Shown piece by piece: positions 1 to 7,960 of a stretch of 24,183 nucleotides of DNA; position 1 is the stretch's first letter, and each line of letters starts with the position of its first letter. The stretch comes from SKVJ01 sp964578745 (GTDB lineage Bacteria > Chloroflexota > Dehalococcoidia > GIF9 > AB-539-J10). The position numbers were made by a program, and so were the translations under genes. The DNA lies in contig CAZODZ010000017.1 in assembly GCA_964578745.1 (NCBI GenBank), positions 1-24,183 on the forward strand. Direction: 5' to 3'. The notes under the pieces are model-generated. The model was not told where the DNA came from and did not search any database. It saw only the letters and a program-made list of their open reading frames with translations.

Positions 1-383
1 ATTTCAGAGTCGCCTTCCAGCATACCAAGAACGCCGATGTACGTGCCGCGACCGATACAAGTACGCTCGCGGATGACCGCATTGTGGCCGACATGAGAGC
101 CAACCCCCAGCCTCACACCCCAGTACAGCACCACGCCACTGCGCACTCTGGCGTTCTCTCCGATGACCACCAACCGCTCTTCCAGCGGAAGAGCCTCTGG
201 CGAGGCATTGTCACGGTAACCCAAGATGACGTTATCGCCGATAACCGCACCGGCGCCTACAACAACATCCGCCACGAGGGTAACGTTCCGGCCGATGACA
301 ACGTGGCCCTGTATGGTAACGTTCGGGCCAATGCTGACGCCGTCGCCGACGACTGCGGTCTGACAGATGGTACAGCTGTTCAC
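1..383 (-). CDS. Hexapeptide-repeat (left-handed beta-helix) acyltransferase, partial
   Basis: Reading the minus strand from a GTG at 383-381 gives 127 codons that run off the left edge. An in-frame TGA lies three codons upstream of this GTG, so it is the only good start, although no strong Shine-Dalgarno precedes it. The translation is built from hexapeptide repeats of the [LIV]-G-x-x-x-x type (VVGDGVSIGPNVTIQG, VVIGRNVTLVADVVVGAG, AVIGDNVILG), the mark of left-handed beta-helix acyl- and acetyltransferases. A loop around residues 55-68 (NASPEALPLEER) interrupts the repeats, as in nucleotide-sugar N-acyltransferases of the WbbJ/LpxD type. The substrate cannot be told and the C-terminus is outside the window. 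The fold is secure; the exact activity is not. Confidence 0.8.
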   Translation of the reverse strand, partial: MNSCTICQTAVVGDGVSIGPNVTIQGHVVIGRNVTLVADVVVGAGAVIGDNVILGYRDNASPEALPLEERLVVIGENARVRSGVVLYWGVRLGVGSHVGHNAVIRERTCIGRGTYIGVLGMLEGDSE

Positions 384-735
384 AGTAGCAGGTCACATTA
401 TATGCCTTCGTGTGTCCCCAAGTCACGAGGCGGCGTGGCTCAGCGGGGGCCTGCAATACCAACCAGAAGTTAGACAGAGGCAATTCCGATAAGCCCACCG
501 GTCGCTGCCAATGCCGCTACGGCCAACGCATGCCCCATACCGAAGACAGCTGCCTGCCCAATACCAAGTCGCTGGGGAGCAACTACCAACGGCGAGAGTG
601 CACAGAGGCCATCCACTGGATCGCCCAACAACCCCCTTGCCTCCACCTCTGTCCTCACCTAATATTCGGGTGAGCGGAGGTGTAACATTTCCGCAGTGAG
701 AATGTTCGTCTAGTAAGTAGAAGGGAGGTCACTCG
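384..735. other. Divergent intergenic region
   Basis: These 352 bases separate the minus-strand acyltransferase from the plus-strand aminotransferase and should carry promoters for both. I see no convincing gene. A 62-codon GTG-started minus-strand frame (658-470) has a hydrophobic end but no ribosome-binding site. The only clear structure is the two-part inverted repeat at 644-682. A strong Shine-Dalgarno (GGGAGGT) sits 8 bases before the ATG at 736. Confidence 0.5.
644..682 (+). promoter_or_regulatory. Two-part inverted repeat in the aminotransferase leader
   Basis: CACCTC (644-649) pairs with GAGGTG (677-682), and inside it CTCACC (654-659) pairs with GGTGAG (669-674) around a 9-base loop. 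A 4x2 internal loop separates the two 6-bp helices. The element ends 53 bases before the aminotransferase ATG and has no T-run after it. It could be an operator or a 5'-UTR structure. I do not recognise it as a named riboswitch. Confidence 0.35.
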
Positions 736-2028
736 ATGGCACAGGAATATCTGCTACCCAGCCCTCCGGCTCCCGCCATCCGGGAAGCTATGGCCAAAGC
801 CGTCCAGAGAAAGGACAAAGGACTCGAGGTCTTCGACTTCAGCAGCGGCAATATCGGCAATCTCCTGGTAAGCCAACCGGTGTTCTCCAGAATGGAACTT
901 GATGTCAGCGACGATGTCCCTGCCAACCTCAAAGCCATCGTCCAGGGCCTCCGGGACGGCATCGTGAACGCGTACTACCCGATGCCCAGAGGCGTCGCCT
1001 ATTCCCCGACCGGTGGGACCGACCACATACGCTCGCTGGTCGCGCGGTACTACCGCGAACTCCACGGCATTCCGCTCTCCGACAACGATACCGAAAAGGT
1101 AATCGTGACCGCGGGCGGGCAGCAGGCGATGACCGCCGCCCTCCGCTCGATCAAGCCCGGCACTCGTGTGCTCATCCCGCAGTGGGAATATGGCCCCGCC
1201 TCCGGAATCATACGCGCACACGGCTGCGAGGAGGTCCGCGTCCGTATGACGGAAGACCTCGACATCGATCTCGATGACTTCCGCAGCAAGGCGACCCGAA
1301 ACTCCGTGTGCTACGTAAGCATGCCCAACAACCCGACCGGCCTCATGTCCGTCGACCAGCTCACCGCAATGGTGAAGATAATGGTCGAGAACGAGGGCGC
1401 CGTAGTCTGGGACGCCCCCTACCTGCTCACCCTGCTGCGGCTGGACGGGAACCGCGCCACCTTCGACGCAGCGCTCCTGAGCGAGACACTGAACCGGCTG
1501 CGCGAGCTGGGCAAGGAGTATTACCCGCACATGTGCATCCTCTCCAGCCTCTCCAAGTCTTGCCTCATCGCCGGACTCCGCTTCGGCTTCGCCTATGGCA
1601 GCAAGCAATGGGTCGACAACATGGAAGCGATCGTGGGGCGCGAGAACCTCAGCAGCCCAACGCCTTCATTTATCGCGGGCACAGAGGTGCTCAGTCGTTT
1701 CCTAGATGAGCCGAAGAGCCACGAGTGGGTCTGTCGCGTGCTCGCCAACAGACTCACCATACTCATCGACCGACTCGGTGACCACCTGATGCTGCCAAAA
1801 AACGGCTTGTTCGGCGCCCTGTACGTCCTCGTCAAGAGCAGCGGCCAGCCGTGCAAGAGCTTCGCTGACCAGCTCATCGAGAAGTCTGGAATCGTGACCG
1901 TGCCATGCAACCAGTTCTACGGCGGCGAGGCCGGCGCGGTCCGGCTCTCGCTCGTGTCGGTACCATGGAGCGAGGATGAGGCCGGCTGGATCGCAAGCGT
2001 CGAGGCGCTCAAGGCGGCAATAGGATAG
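736..2028 (+). CDS. PLP-dependent aminotransferase, class I/II
   Basis: This 430-residue protein is a fold-type I aminotransferase. GGQQAM (about 127-132) marks the cofactor phosphate loop, and MPNNPTG (about 196-202) is the class I/II substrate/cofactor loop. SSLSKS carries the probable Schiff-base lysine, Lys274. The usual D-x-x-Y that contacts the pyridine ring is DAPY here. An Arg near the C-terminus (AVRLSL) could bind the substrate carboxylate. The start is fixed by GGGAGGT eight bases upstream. The length is normal for the family and there is no signal peptide, so it is cytosolic. The hemerythrin-like gene follows in the same direction after about 115 bases. The amino-acid substrate cannot be inferred. 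Confidence 0.88.
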   Translation: MAQEYLLPSPPAPAIREAMAKAVQRKDKGLEVFDFSSGNIGNLLVSQPVFSRMELDVSDDVPANLKAIVQGLRDGIVNAYYPMPRGVAYSPTGGTDHIRSLVARYYRELHGIPLSDNDTEKVIVTAGGQQAMTAALRSIKPGTRVLIPQWEYGPASGIIRAHGCEEVRVRMTEDLDIDLDDFRSKATRNSVCYVSMPNNPTGLMSVDQLTAMVKIMVENEGAVVWDAPYLLTLLRLDGNRATFDAALLSETLNRLRELGKEYYPHMCILSSLSKSCLIAGLRFGFAYGSKQWVDNMEAIVGRENLSSPTPSFIAGTEVLSRFLDEPKSHEWVCRVLANRLTILIDRLGDHLMLPKNGLFGALYVLVKSSGQPCKSFADQLIEKSGIVTVPCNQFYGGEAGAVRLSLVSVPWSEDEAGWIASVEALKAAIG

Positions 2029-2144
2029 ACTTGCCTGTGCAGGTCATGCCAAGCTGCGCTGCGAACGCATGCGGCCCGCTTGGATCTTCATGTTTACTGC
2101 GCCGAGTTCAGCCAGCTATAATTGATCGCCTGGGAGGTGTACCT

Positions 2145-2666
2145 ATGACGGAGGCCGCAAGGCTTGTTGATCAGATTCTCAGCGAGCACGAGGACATCAG
2201 CGCCGAGTTCAAGTCGCTGAAAGACGTAAGCGGAGACATTGAGGCCGCCGCAAGCCTGGCCCCCAACCAGGTGAAGGGTGATTTCGTGCCACGTGCTCTC
2301 GAAGACCACGGGGCAGGCTTCCAGCGCTGGAAGCAACAGCTCGATTCCCTCAGTCGGGGGCTGCAGGCCCACTTCAAGCGCGAGGAAACCGCACTCGCCG
2401 ACGTCTTCAAGCAGGAGGGCACACCGGAGATTGTGAAGGCACTCGACGAATTGCTGAAGGAGCACGCAGGGCTGCTGAAGCACATCGAAAAGCTCCGCAG
2501 CGATGCCGATGCGATAGCCTCCGGCGGCGCACGCATCGAGGTGTGGCAAGGTAAGGGCTGGGGCATGAAATACAACATCGAGGCCCTGCGCGACGAGATA
2601 CTGAACCACGCCGAACGGGAGAAGGAGCTGTTCAACCGCATCAAGTCACAAATCAGCAAGAGCTGA
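2145..2666 (+). CDS. Hemerythrin-like (HHE) domain protein
   Basis: This 173-residue, mostly helical protein matches the hemerythrin HHE cation-binding pattern. The first helix has His15 (SEHEDIS), the second HFKREE with His76 and Glu80, the third EHAGLLKHIE with His107, and the last NHAEREKELF with His155 and nearby acids. Such proteins bind a di-iron centre and serve in oxygen or nitric-oxide sensing, scavenging or iron handling. I start at 2145 and not at the upstream frame opening (2031) because TGGGAGGTG lies just before this ATG and the 38 upstream residues are not family-like. Confidence in the domain is good; the physiological role is unknown. Confidence 0.78.
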   Translation: MTEAARLVDQILSEHEDISAEFKSLKDVSGDIEAAASLAPNQVKGDFVPRALEDHGAGFQRWKQQLDSLSRGLQAHFKREETALADVFKQEGTPEIVKALDELLKEHAGLLKHIEKLRSDADAIASGGARIEVWQGKGWGMKYNIEALRDEILNHAEREKELFNRIKSQISKS

Positions 2667-2680
2667 GTCTTGTCCACGCT

Positions 2681-2714
2681 GGGTGGCGGCGGTTACTTGC
2701 TACCCCTGCTTTTT
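2681..2714 (+). terminator. Probable intrinsic terminator after the hemerythrin gene
   Basis: GGGTGGC (2681-2687) pairs with GCTACCC (2699-2705), seven pairs with one G-U, around an 11-base loop. Five Ts follow at 2710-2714. It begins 15 bases after the hemerythrin stop codon. Confidence 0.5.
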
Positions 2715-2897
2715 CTCTCCCTCCCCCAGATTTACCAGTACCACATCCGTTCCGCTGGGCAGCCTCCACACCGGGGACGACAAATCGAGCGGATATCAAT
2801 AAATAAAATGAGTCGCAGCCCGGATTAGCCGAAAACGCGAGCACGGTGACCGCCCTCCCGGGAAGGGTTGCGGTGCAGTGAGGACAAGGAGGTTTCA

Positions 2898-3065
2898 ATG
2901 CGTACCGGTACCGTCCGAGTAGTCCTGTTGTTCCTAGTGACTGCCTCACTTCTGGCAGGGTGCGCGTCGGACAGCCCAGGCAAGAGACCCATTGTCGTAG
3001 GTTCCAAGATAGATACCGAGGGCGCACTTCTCGCCAACATGATAATGCTGGCCCTCAAGAACTGA
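2898..3065 (+). pseudogene. Truncated osmoprotectant-binding lipoprotein (OpuCC/ProX type), N-terminus only
   Basis: A 55-residue frame starts at an ATG preceded by AAGGAGG. It begins with a lipoprotein signal peptide (hydrophobic core, then LLAGCAS, lipid cysteine near residue 22). The first mature segment, IVVGSKIDTEGALLANMI, is the opening of glycine-betaine/choline/carnitine ABC-transporter binding proteins. Those are normally around 280-310 residues, but TGA at 3063-3065 ends this one after the first helix. No continuation is visible in any frame before the end of the ggt gene 40 bases later, so the rest seems deleted, not frameshifted. No permease or ATPase partner is present. The preserved ribosome-binding site and signal peptide suggest a recent loss, or a small lipoprotein still made. 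Confidence 0.72.
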
Positions 3066-3104
3066 CAAAGCAGTTCCCGGGGCAGCAGCCGGCGTAGGCG
3101 TAAG

Positions 3105-4694
3105 TCAGAGCGCGATCGCTTGCCCGTCTTTGCGGGGGTCAGAGCCGGCACAGTAGCCCCGCTCGAGCACGTGGATGGCCTGCCCGCCACCAAACAGCGG
3201 GCTGCCGTACGGCATGACCTGCACGCTGAAGCCGGTGCGCACGAGTGCGGCTACCGCCGCATCGTCGTAGCCCTGCTCGATCACGACCGTGCCGTCAACA
3301 TCAACGTACCAGCGGGGCGCATCGATTGCAGCCTGAGGGTTTCTTCCGGCAGCACACGTGTGCAGGAACACCTGCAGGTGTCCCTGCGGCTGCATCGGCC
3401 CACCCATGACGCCGAAACTCATCACCGGCCTTCCACACGAGGTGACAAAAGCCGGGCAGAGCGTATGGAAGGGGCGCTTGCCTCCCGCGACGACATTCGG
3501 GTGGCCAGGCTCAAGGCTGAAGCAGGCTGCCCGTGAGTGCAGGCTGATGCCCGTGCCCGGAACGACAAGCCCCGAGCCGAAATCGAAGTAGTTCGACTGG
3601 ATGAGCGAGACCATCATCCCCGATTCATCTGCCGTCGCCAGGTACACCGTATCGTCGTTCTTTCGTCTCTTGCGCGCCAGCTGGTTCCCAGGACCTGCGT
3701 TGAGCATGGCCACCTCCGCCTCCACCTCCAGCCGCGTCGGATCGAGCAGCCGCTCGACTGGCCATCTCATCCACACCGGATCGGCCACCTCAGCACGTGT
3801 CAACTCAAGCGACCGCTTCATCGCAGCGACAGCGAGGCAGGTAGCCTCTGGCGCATCAGGCGAAGCGTGGCCGATGTCCGCGTGGCGCAACATACCCAGA
3901 GCGAGTAGCGCGGCGACTCCCTGACTGTTCGGCGGGATCTCGTGCAGCACGTGGTCGCCAAACGCCATCTGCAGCGGCTCGACCCACTCTGGCCGGTGCG
4001 CCACGAGGTCTTCCTCGGTAAGAAGTCCACCTGTCTCGCGCGACCACCGTGCTATCTCCCTGGCGAGCCGGCCACGGTAGAACGATTCGCAGAAGGTGTC
4101 GGCCAGCTCCCCGAGCGTCCGTGCGTGGTCAGGAGCGGTGAACCACTCACCCACCTTCGGCGCCCTCCCCCCTGGCAGGAAGGTGCTGACAAACGAAGGA
4201 AACGCCCTGTACTTCCCGGCAGCTTCCGCCCACGTGGCCGCCACGACAGGCGACACAGGAAAGCCATTTCGGGCGTACTCGATTGCAGGCTCGAACAGGT
4301 CCTCGAACCGCAGGATGCCGAAGGCCCGGGACAGTTCTATCCAGCCGGATACCGCCCCGGGGACACTCACCGCCTGCCAGCCGGTCGACGGCACCTCGGC
4401 GAGGCCAGCAAAGTGGTCGGGGGTCCACGCAGCAGGAGAGCGACCCGAAGCGTTCAGCCCGTGGAGTTGCTCACCATCCCAGACGAGGGCAAAGGCATCA
4501 CTGCCAATGCCGTTCATGGTCGGCTCCACCACAGTGAGTGCTATGGCGGCGGCAACGGCGGCATCGACCGCGTTTCCACCCTTCAGGAACATGCGCACTC
4601 CGGCCTGAGCGGCTAGCGGCTGAGAGGTAGCCACGATGTTTGCGCCGAGAACGGGCCTGCGACAGGAGACATATGGAAGTTCGAAATCCATCAC
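3105..4694 (-). CDS. ggt: Gamma-glutamyltransferase
   Basis: This 529-residue protein belongs to the gamma-glutamyltransferase Ntn-hydrolase family, which cleaves or transfers the gamma-glutamyl group of glutathione-like compounds after self-processing at an internal Thr. NAVDAAVAAA (41-50) and GIGSDAF (62-68) are conserved large-subunit signatures. DDTVYLATADESG puts the autocatalytic nucleophile at Thr349. NYFDFGSG, VPGTGI, GVMGGPMQPQGH (428-439) and the closing SDPRKDGQA are typical small-subunit motifs. No signal peptide is seen, so it is probably cytosolic like YwrD-type enzymes, whereas E. coli Ggt is periplasmic. The frame opens at GTG 4694, with ATG 4691 next, and lacks a Shine-Dalgarno. 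A TATACT box a few bases upstream suggests an almost leaderless mRNA. Confidence 0.92.
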   Translation of the reverse strand: MMDFELPYVSCRRPVLGANIVATSQPLAAQAGVRMFLKGGNAVDAAVAAAIALTVVEPTMNGIGSDAFALVWDGEQLHGLNASGRSPAAWTPDHFAGLAEVPSTGWQAVSVPGAVSGWIELSRAFGILRFEDLFEPAIEYARNGFPVSPVVAATWAEAAGKYRAFPSFVSTFLPGGRAPKVGEWFTAPDHARTLGELADTFCESFYRGRLAREIARWSRETGGLLTEEDLVAHRPEWVEPLQMAFGDHVLHEIPPNSQGVAALLALGMLRHADIGHASPDAPEATCLAVAAMKRSLELTRAEVADPVWMRWPVERLLDPTRLEVEAEVAMLNAGPGNQLARKRRKNDDTVYLATADESGMMVSLIQSNYFDFGSGLVVPGTGISLHSRAACFSLEPGHPNVVAGGKRPFHTLCPAFVTSCGRPVMSFGVMGGPMQPQGHLQVFLHTCAAGRNPQAAIDAPRWYVDVDGTVVIEQGYDDAAVAALVRTGFSVQVMPYGSPLFGGGQAIHVLERGYCAGSDPRKDGQAIAL

Positions 4695-4703
4695 GGCCGC
4701 GCC

Positions 4704-4712
4704 AGTATAGCA
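4704..4712 (-). promoter_or_regulatory. Extended -10 promoter for ggt, near-leaderless
   Basis: On the minus strand this reads TGCTATACT, a TG-n extended -10 with five of six consensus bases. It ends 9-12 bases before the GTG/ATG start of ggt, which leaves room for a leader of only a few bases. The same 11-mer (TGCTATACTGG) recurs on the minus strand upstream of the PlsY-like gene. Confidence 0.45.
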
Positions 4713-4787
4713 GACAGCAAAAATGTGCCGTTCGTTCGGAGATTGAGTTGGACAAGCTTTCTGCGTTCATGTAAGGTGTTGCCCGCC

Positions 4788-5501
4788 ATGTCACAACGGT
4801 CCCCGGAACAACCCGTCTGCGTGCTCGACAATATACCGTTCGAGCCAAAGACCGAGGACGTGCTGCAGGCGATGCGTGCCCGCAAGGTCACGCCCGGCCT
4901 GACAAAACTGGTAGAGGAACTGGCGGAGAGGTCCCGCAGGGTTGCGCGCCCGAAAGCGATGTACACCCTCACCTACGTGGAGGTCATCTCCGAGCGCAAC
5001 ATCTCTCTCGATGGCAAGACCTTTACCAGTGGCGTCCTGCGCCGGCTGCTGGAGGGCATAGGCAGGGTGTTTCCATTCGTCACGACATGCGGCACAGAGC
5101 TGGACGCGATTGAGGTAGCATCAACCGACCTCATGGCCTCGTACTGTCTGGACAGCATCAAGATGCTCGCAGTACAGACAGCACGTCGCCACCTGCAGCG
5201 GTACTTGCAGGAAACATACTCGCTTGGCAAGCTCTCGAGTATGGCGCCCGGCTCCCTCGAGGACTGGCCCATAGAACAGCAGCGCCCGCTGTTCGACCTG
5301 CTGGGCGATGTAGAAGGCGGGATCGGTGTGCGCCTCACAGATAAGTTCCTGATGATACCAGTCAAGTCCATCTCGGGAATCTTCTTCCCGACCGAGGTGC
5401 GTTTCGAGAGCTGCCAGCTCTGCCAGCGTGAGAGATGCACTGGTCGCCGGGCGCCGTATGATCCACAGTCTGCCGCAAGGTTGGGCGTCCAGAATGCTTG
5501 A
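4788..5501 (+). CDS. Vitamin B12-dependent methionine synthase activation-domain protein
   Basis: This 237-residue protein resembles the C-terminal reactivation (AdoMet-binding) domain of cobalamin-dependent methionine synthase, here free-standing. The core signature SMAPGSLEDWPIEQQ (151-165) followed by GGIGVRLTDKFLMIPVKSISG (177-197) matches that domain's AdoMet and cobalamin contact region. After it comes a short Cys-rich tail, Cys209-x2-Cys212-x4-Cys217, absent from MetH itself and suggestive of a metal or Fe-S site. In anaerobes such proteins are thought to help reactivate corrinoid enzymes or act with a split MetH. I chose ATG 4788, which has AAGGTG upstream, over the frame opening at 4725. 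MutS2 follows 79 bases downstream. No corrinoid-binding or methyltransferase gene lies in the window. Confidence 0.82.
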   Translation: MSQRSPEQPVCVLDNIPFEPKTEDVLQAMRARKVTPGLTKLVEELAERSRRVARPKAMYTLTYVEVISERNISLDGKTFTSGVLRRLLEGIGRVFPFVTTCGTELDAIEVASTDLMASYCLDSIKMLAVQTARRHLQRYLQETYSLGKLSSMAPGSLEDWPIEQQRPLFDLLGDVEGGIGVRLTDKFLMIPVKSISGIFFPTEVRFESCQLCQRERCTGRRAPYDPQSAARLGVQNA

Positions 5502-5580
5502 CGTGCCTGTACGTACAGTGCCAGCATAGGGCTGCACGTCCGACGACAAGGGCCACAGACACCCTGACCTCTCCACTCAT

Positions 5581-7950
5581 ATGGATACCAAGAGTCTTGA
5601 ACTGCTTGAATTCGACCATGTCAAGGCGCAGGTGGCGCAGTACGCCAGCTTTGAACTCGGCAGGAGAGCGATAGCCGACCTCCAGCCACTGACCGACTAC
5701 AACCTCATCCAGGAGCGGCTCGCCGAGTGCGCGGAGGCGCGACGCCTCCTGTCGGTTCTTCCTGATTTCACCATCGGCGCGGTCACGGACATACGGCCGG
5801 CGGTGAGCCTCGCTGCACAGGGGAGAGTACTGGAGCCATGGGAGTTGCTCGAGATCGCGACTACACTGCAGTCGGTTGCCGCAACCCGTCACCGCATCGA
5901 GCAGATGCGTGAGGAGTTGCCGCAGCTCTGGTCCATCGCCGAGACCCTAAGTGACCTGACGGCGCTCGCGTTGGAGATCAGCCGCGGCATCGGCCCATCT
6001 GGCGAGATACTGGACACGGCGTCCCCGCGGCTGAGGGACATACGCCGGGAGATGGTCGACCAGCGGCGGGATCTGATCACACGCCTTGAGCAATTCATCG
6101 CCTCGCCAGAGGGCCATCACCTCGTCTCGGACACGGTCGTCACCCAGCGCGAAGGGCGCTACGTCATTCCGATCAAGTCGGAGTTGCGCAGAGAGCTGCA
6201 GGGAATCGTCCATGACGTGTCCAACAGCGGCGCCACGGTGTTCATTGAGCCGTGGATCATGATTGAGCCCGGGAACGCGCTGCGTGAGCTGGAGCTGGAG
6301 GAGCGCACGGAGATTGAACGTCTCCTGCGCGAGAGGAGCAAAGCGCTCGGGATGCACCGCGAAGAGGTGGCGCATGACATCGAAGTCATGACACGCCTTG
6401 AGGTGGCAATAGCCAAGGCACGCTACGCGCACGAGGCAAAAGCGACCGAGGCCAAGCTGATCACACAGCAGACAGGCTCTTTACCCATCCTCGACATCCG
6501 CAACGCCCGCCACCCCCTACTCGGCCCTGTGGCCGTTCCACTGTCACTCAAGATGGGCAACGACCTCACGGTCCTCGTCGTTACCGGGCCAAACACGGGC
6601 GGCAAGACGGTGTTGCTGAAAACGGTGGGGCTCCTCGCCACCATGACGCAAGCGGGCATCCCCGTGCCAGCGGACGACGGCACGACGCTGCCCCTGTTCG
6701 ACTGCATATTCGCGGATCTCGGCGACGAGCAAAGCATTGAGCAGACCCTGTCCACCTTCAGCTGGCACGTGAGCAACCTGGTGAGGATAGTCTCAGGATC
6801 GACGGAGCGCAGCCTTGTACTACTCGACGAGCCGGGATCGGCCACCGACCCTACCGAGGGCTCGGCACTCGCCCGCGCGCTGCTGGACCATTTCAGAACC
6901 AAGGGCACGCTCACAATAGCAGCAACTCACTACACAGACGTCAAGGTATTTGCGCACACGACGCCGGGCCTCCAGAATGCCTCACTCGAGTTCGACCCCG
7001 TGACAAAGAAGCCGACCTACCGGCTGCAGATGGGCTTCCCTGGTGGCAGCAACGCATTCGCCACGGCTGCACGTCTGGGTCTGCCGGAAGAGCTCGTCGA
7101 GGCCGCCCGACGCATGATGTCGAAGGCTGAGCAAGACCTCGCAAAGCTGCTGGCCGACCTGGAACAGCAAAAGAAGGAGACTGCGGAGCTTCGCCAAGAA
7201 CTGGAACATGAGCGTCAGTCCTTACGGGCACTCAGGCAGCAGCTTGACAACGAGCTCGCGAGACTCCGCAGTGAGGAGCGCAGGGCCGTCAACGAAGCGC
7301 GAGACAGCCTGTCGCGCGAAGCAGCGGCGCTGCACCGGCTGATACGCGAGGTCTCCACGGAGCTACGCAAATCGCGCACAAAAGAGCAGGTCGAGCGGGC
7401 GCGAGAGACGCTGCAGGCAACGCAGCAGCGACTGCAGGCGTTGGAGATGCCACCCCTCCCACAAGAAGAGGGCCCTGATGAGCCGATCGACGATGGCAGG
7501 ATACATGTGGGCGACACCGTGCGCATCCGTGGCACGCTCACCGAGGGGACGGTACTGTCACTCTCGGAGAAGACCTACCAGGTCGAGGTGCAATGCAAAC
7601 AGGCGAAGCTGTGGCTGGGTGTAGACAGCGTTGACAAAGTAACTCCCTCTTCGAAGCCGCAGGCTCCGGGCATCTCCATCAGGTCAGCGAAGGCTGACCG
7701 CGAGGTCCCGCGTGAGCTGGACCTCCGCGGCAAGAGGGCGGAAGAAGTGGAACCCCTGCTCGACTCTTATGTAAATACAGCTGTTCTCGCGCGGCTCCCC
7801 GCCGTGCGCATCATTCATGGCGTGGGTACAGGGACTGTACGCAGCATCGTGAGAGAATGGGCTGATCGAAGTTTTCTCGTGACGGAGTCCCATCCAGGCG
7901 AGCACTCCGAGGGTGGCGACGGGGTCACCATCCTCGAGTTGCAGCAGTAG
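5581..7950 (+). CDS. mutS2: Endonuclease MutS2 with C-terminal Smr domain
   Basis: This 789-residue protein has the full MutS2 architecture: clamp and core helices (1-300) without the mismatch-recognition domain of MutS1, then an ABC-type ATPase with Walker A GPNTGGKT (336-343). Walker B and signature follow in LLDEPGSATDPTEGSALA (about 412-429). A long coiled coil spans about 500-620, a KOW-like segment about 645-690, and a C-terminal Smr nuclease domain has LDLRGKRAEE (about 713) and HGVGTG. MutS2 suppresses homologous recombination and, in Bacillus, also splits collided ribosomes. The start ATG has no clear Shine-Dalgarno. It converges on the downstream aminotransferase with only 10 bases between stop codons. 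Confidence 0.95.
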   Translation: MDTKSLELLEFDHVKAQVAQYASFELGRRAIADLQPLTDYNLIQERLAECAEARRLLSVLPDFTIGAVTDIRPAVSLAAQGRVLEPWELLEIATTLQSVAATRHRIEQMREELPQLWSIAETLSDLTALALEISRGIGPSGEILDTASPRLRDIRREMVDQRRDLITRLEQFIASPEGHHLVSDTVVTQREGRYVIPIKSELRRELQGIVHDVSNSGATVFIEPWIMIEPGNALRELELEERTEIERLLRERSKALGMHREEVAHDIEVMTRLEVAIAKARYAHEAKATEAKLITQQTGSLPILDIRNARHPLLGPVAVPLSLKMGNDLTVLVVTGPNTGGKTVLLKTVGLLATMTQAGIPVPADDGTTLPLFDCIFADLGDEQSIEQTLSTFSWHVSNLVRIVSGSTERSLVLLDEPGSATDPTEGSALARALLDHFRTKGTLTIAATHYTDVKVFAHTTPGLQNASLEFDPVTKKPTYRLQMGFPGGSNAFATAARLGLPEELVEAARRMMSKAEQDLAKLLADLEQQKKETAELRQELEHERQSLRALRQQLDNELARLRSEERRAVNEARDSLSREAAALHRLIREVSTELRKSRTKEQVERARETLQATQQRLQALEMPPLPQEEGPDEPIDDGRIHVGDTVRIRGTLTEGTVLSLSEKTYQVEVQCKQAKLWLGVDSVDKVTPSSKPQAPGISIRSAKADREVPRELDLRGKRAEEVEPLLDSYVNTAVLARLPAVRIIHGVGTGTVRSIVREWADRSFLVTESHPGEHSEGGDGVTILELQQ

Positions 7951-7960
7951 GGCTCACCCC

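Noticed and set aside
470..658. 62-codon minus-strand frame with a hydrophobic end
   Set aside because: GTG start without Shine-Dalgarno, no recognisable family, lies in a region with regulatory structure; too weak to call.
754..1608. 284-codon minus-strand frame
   Set aside because: Antisense shadow of the 736-2028 aminotransferase, without ribosome-binding site or motifs.
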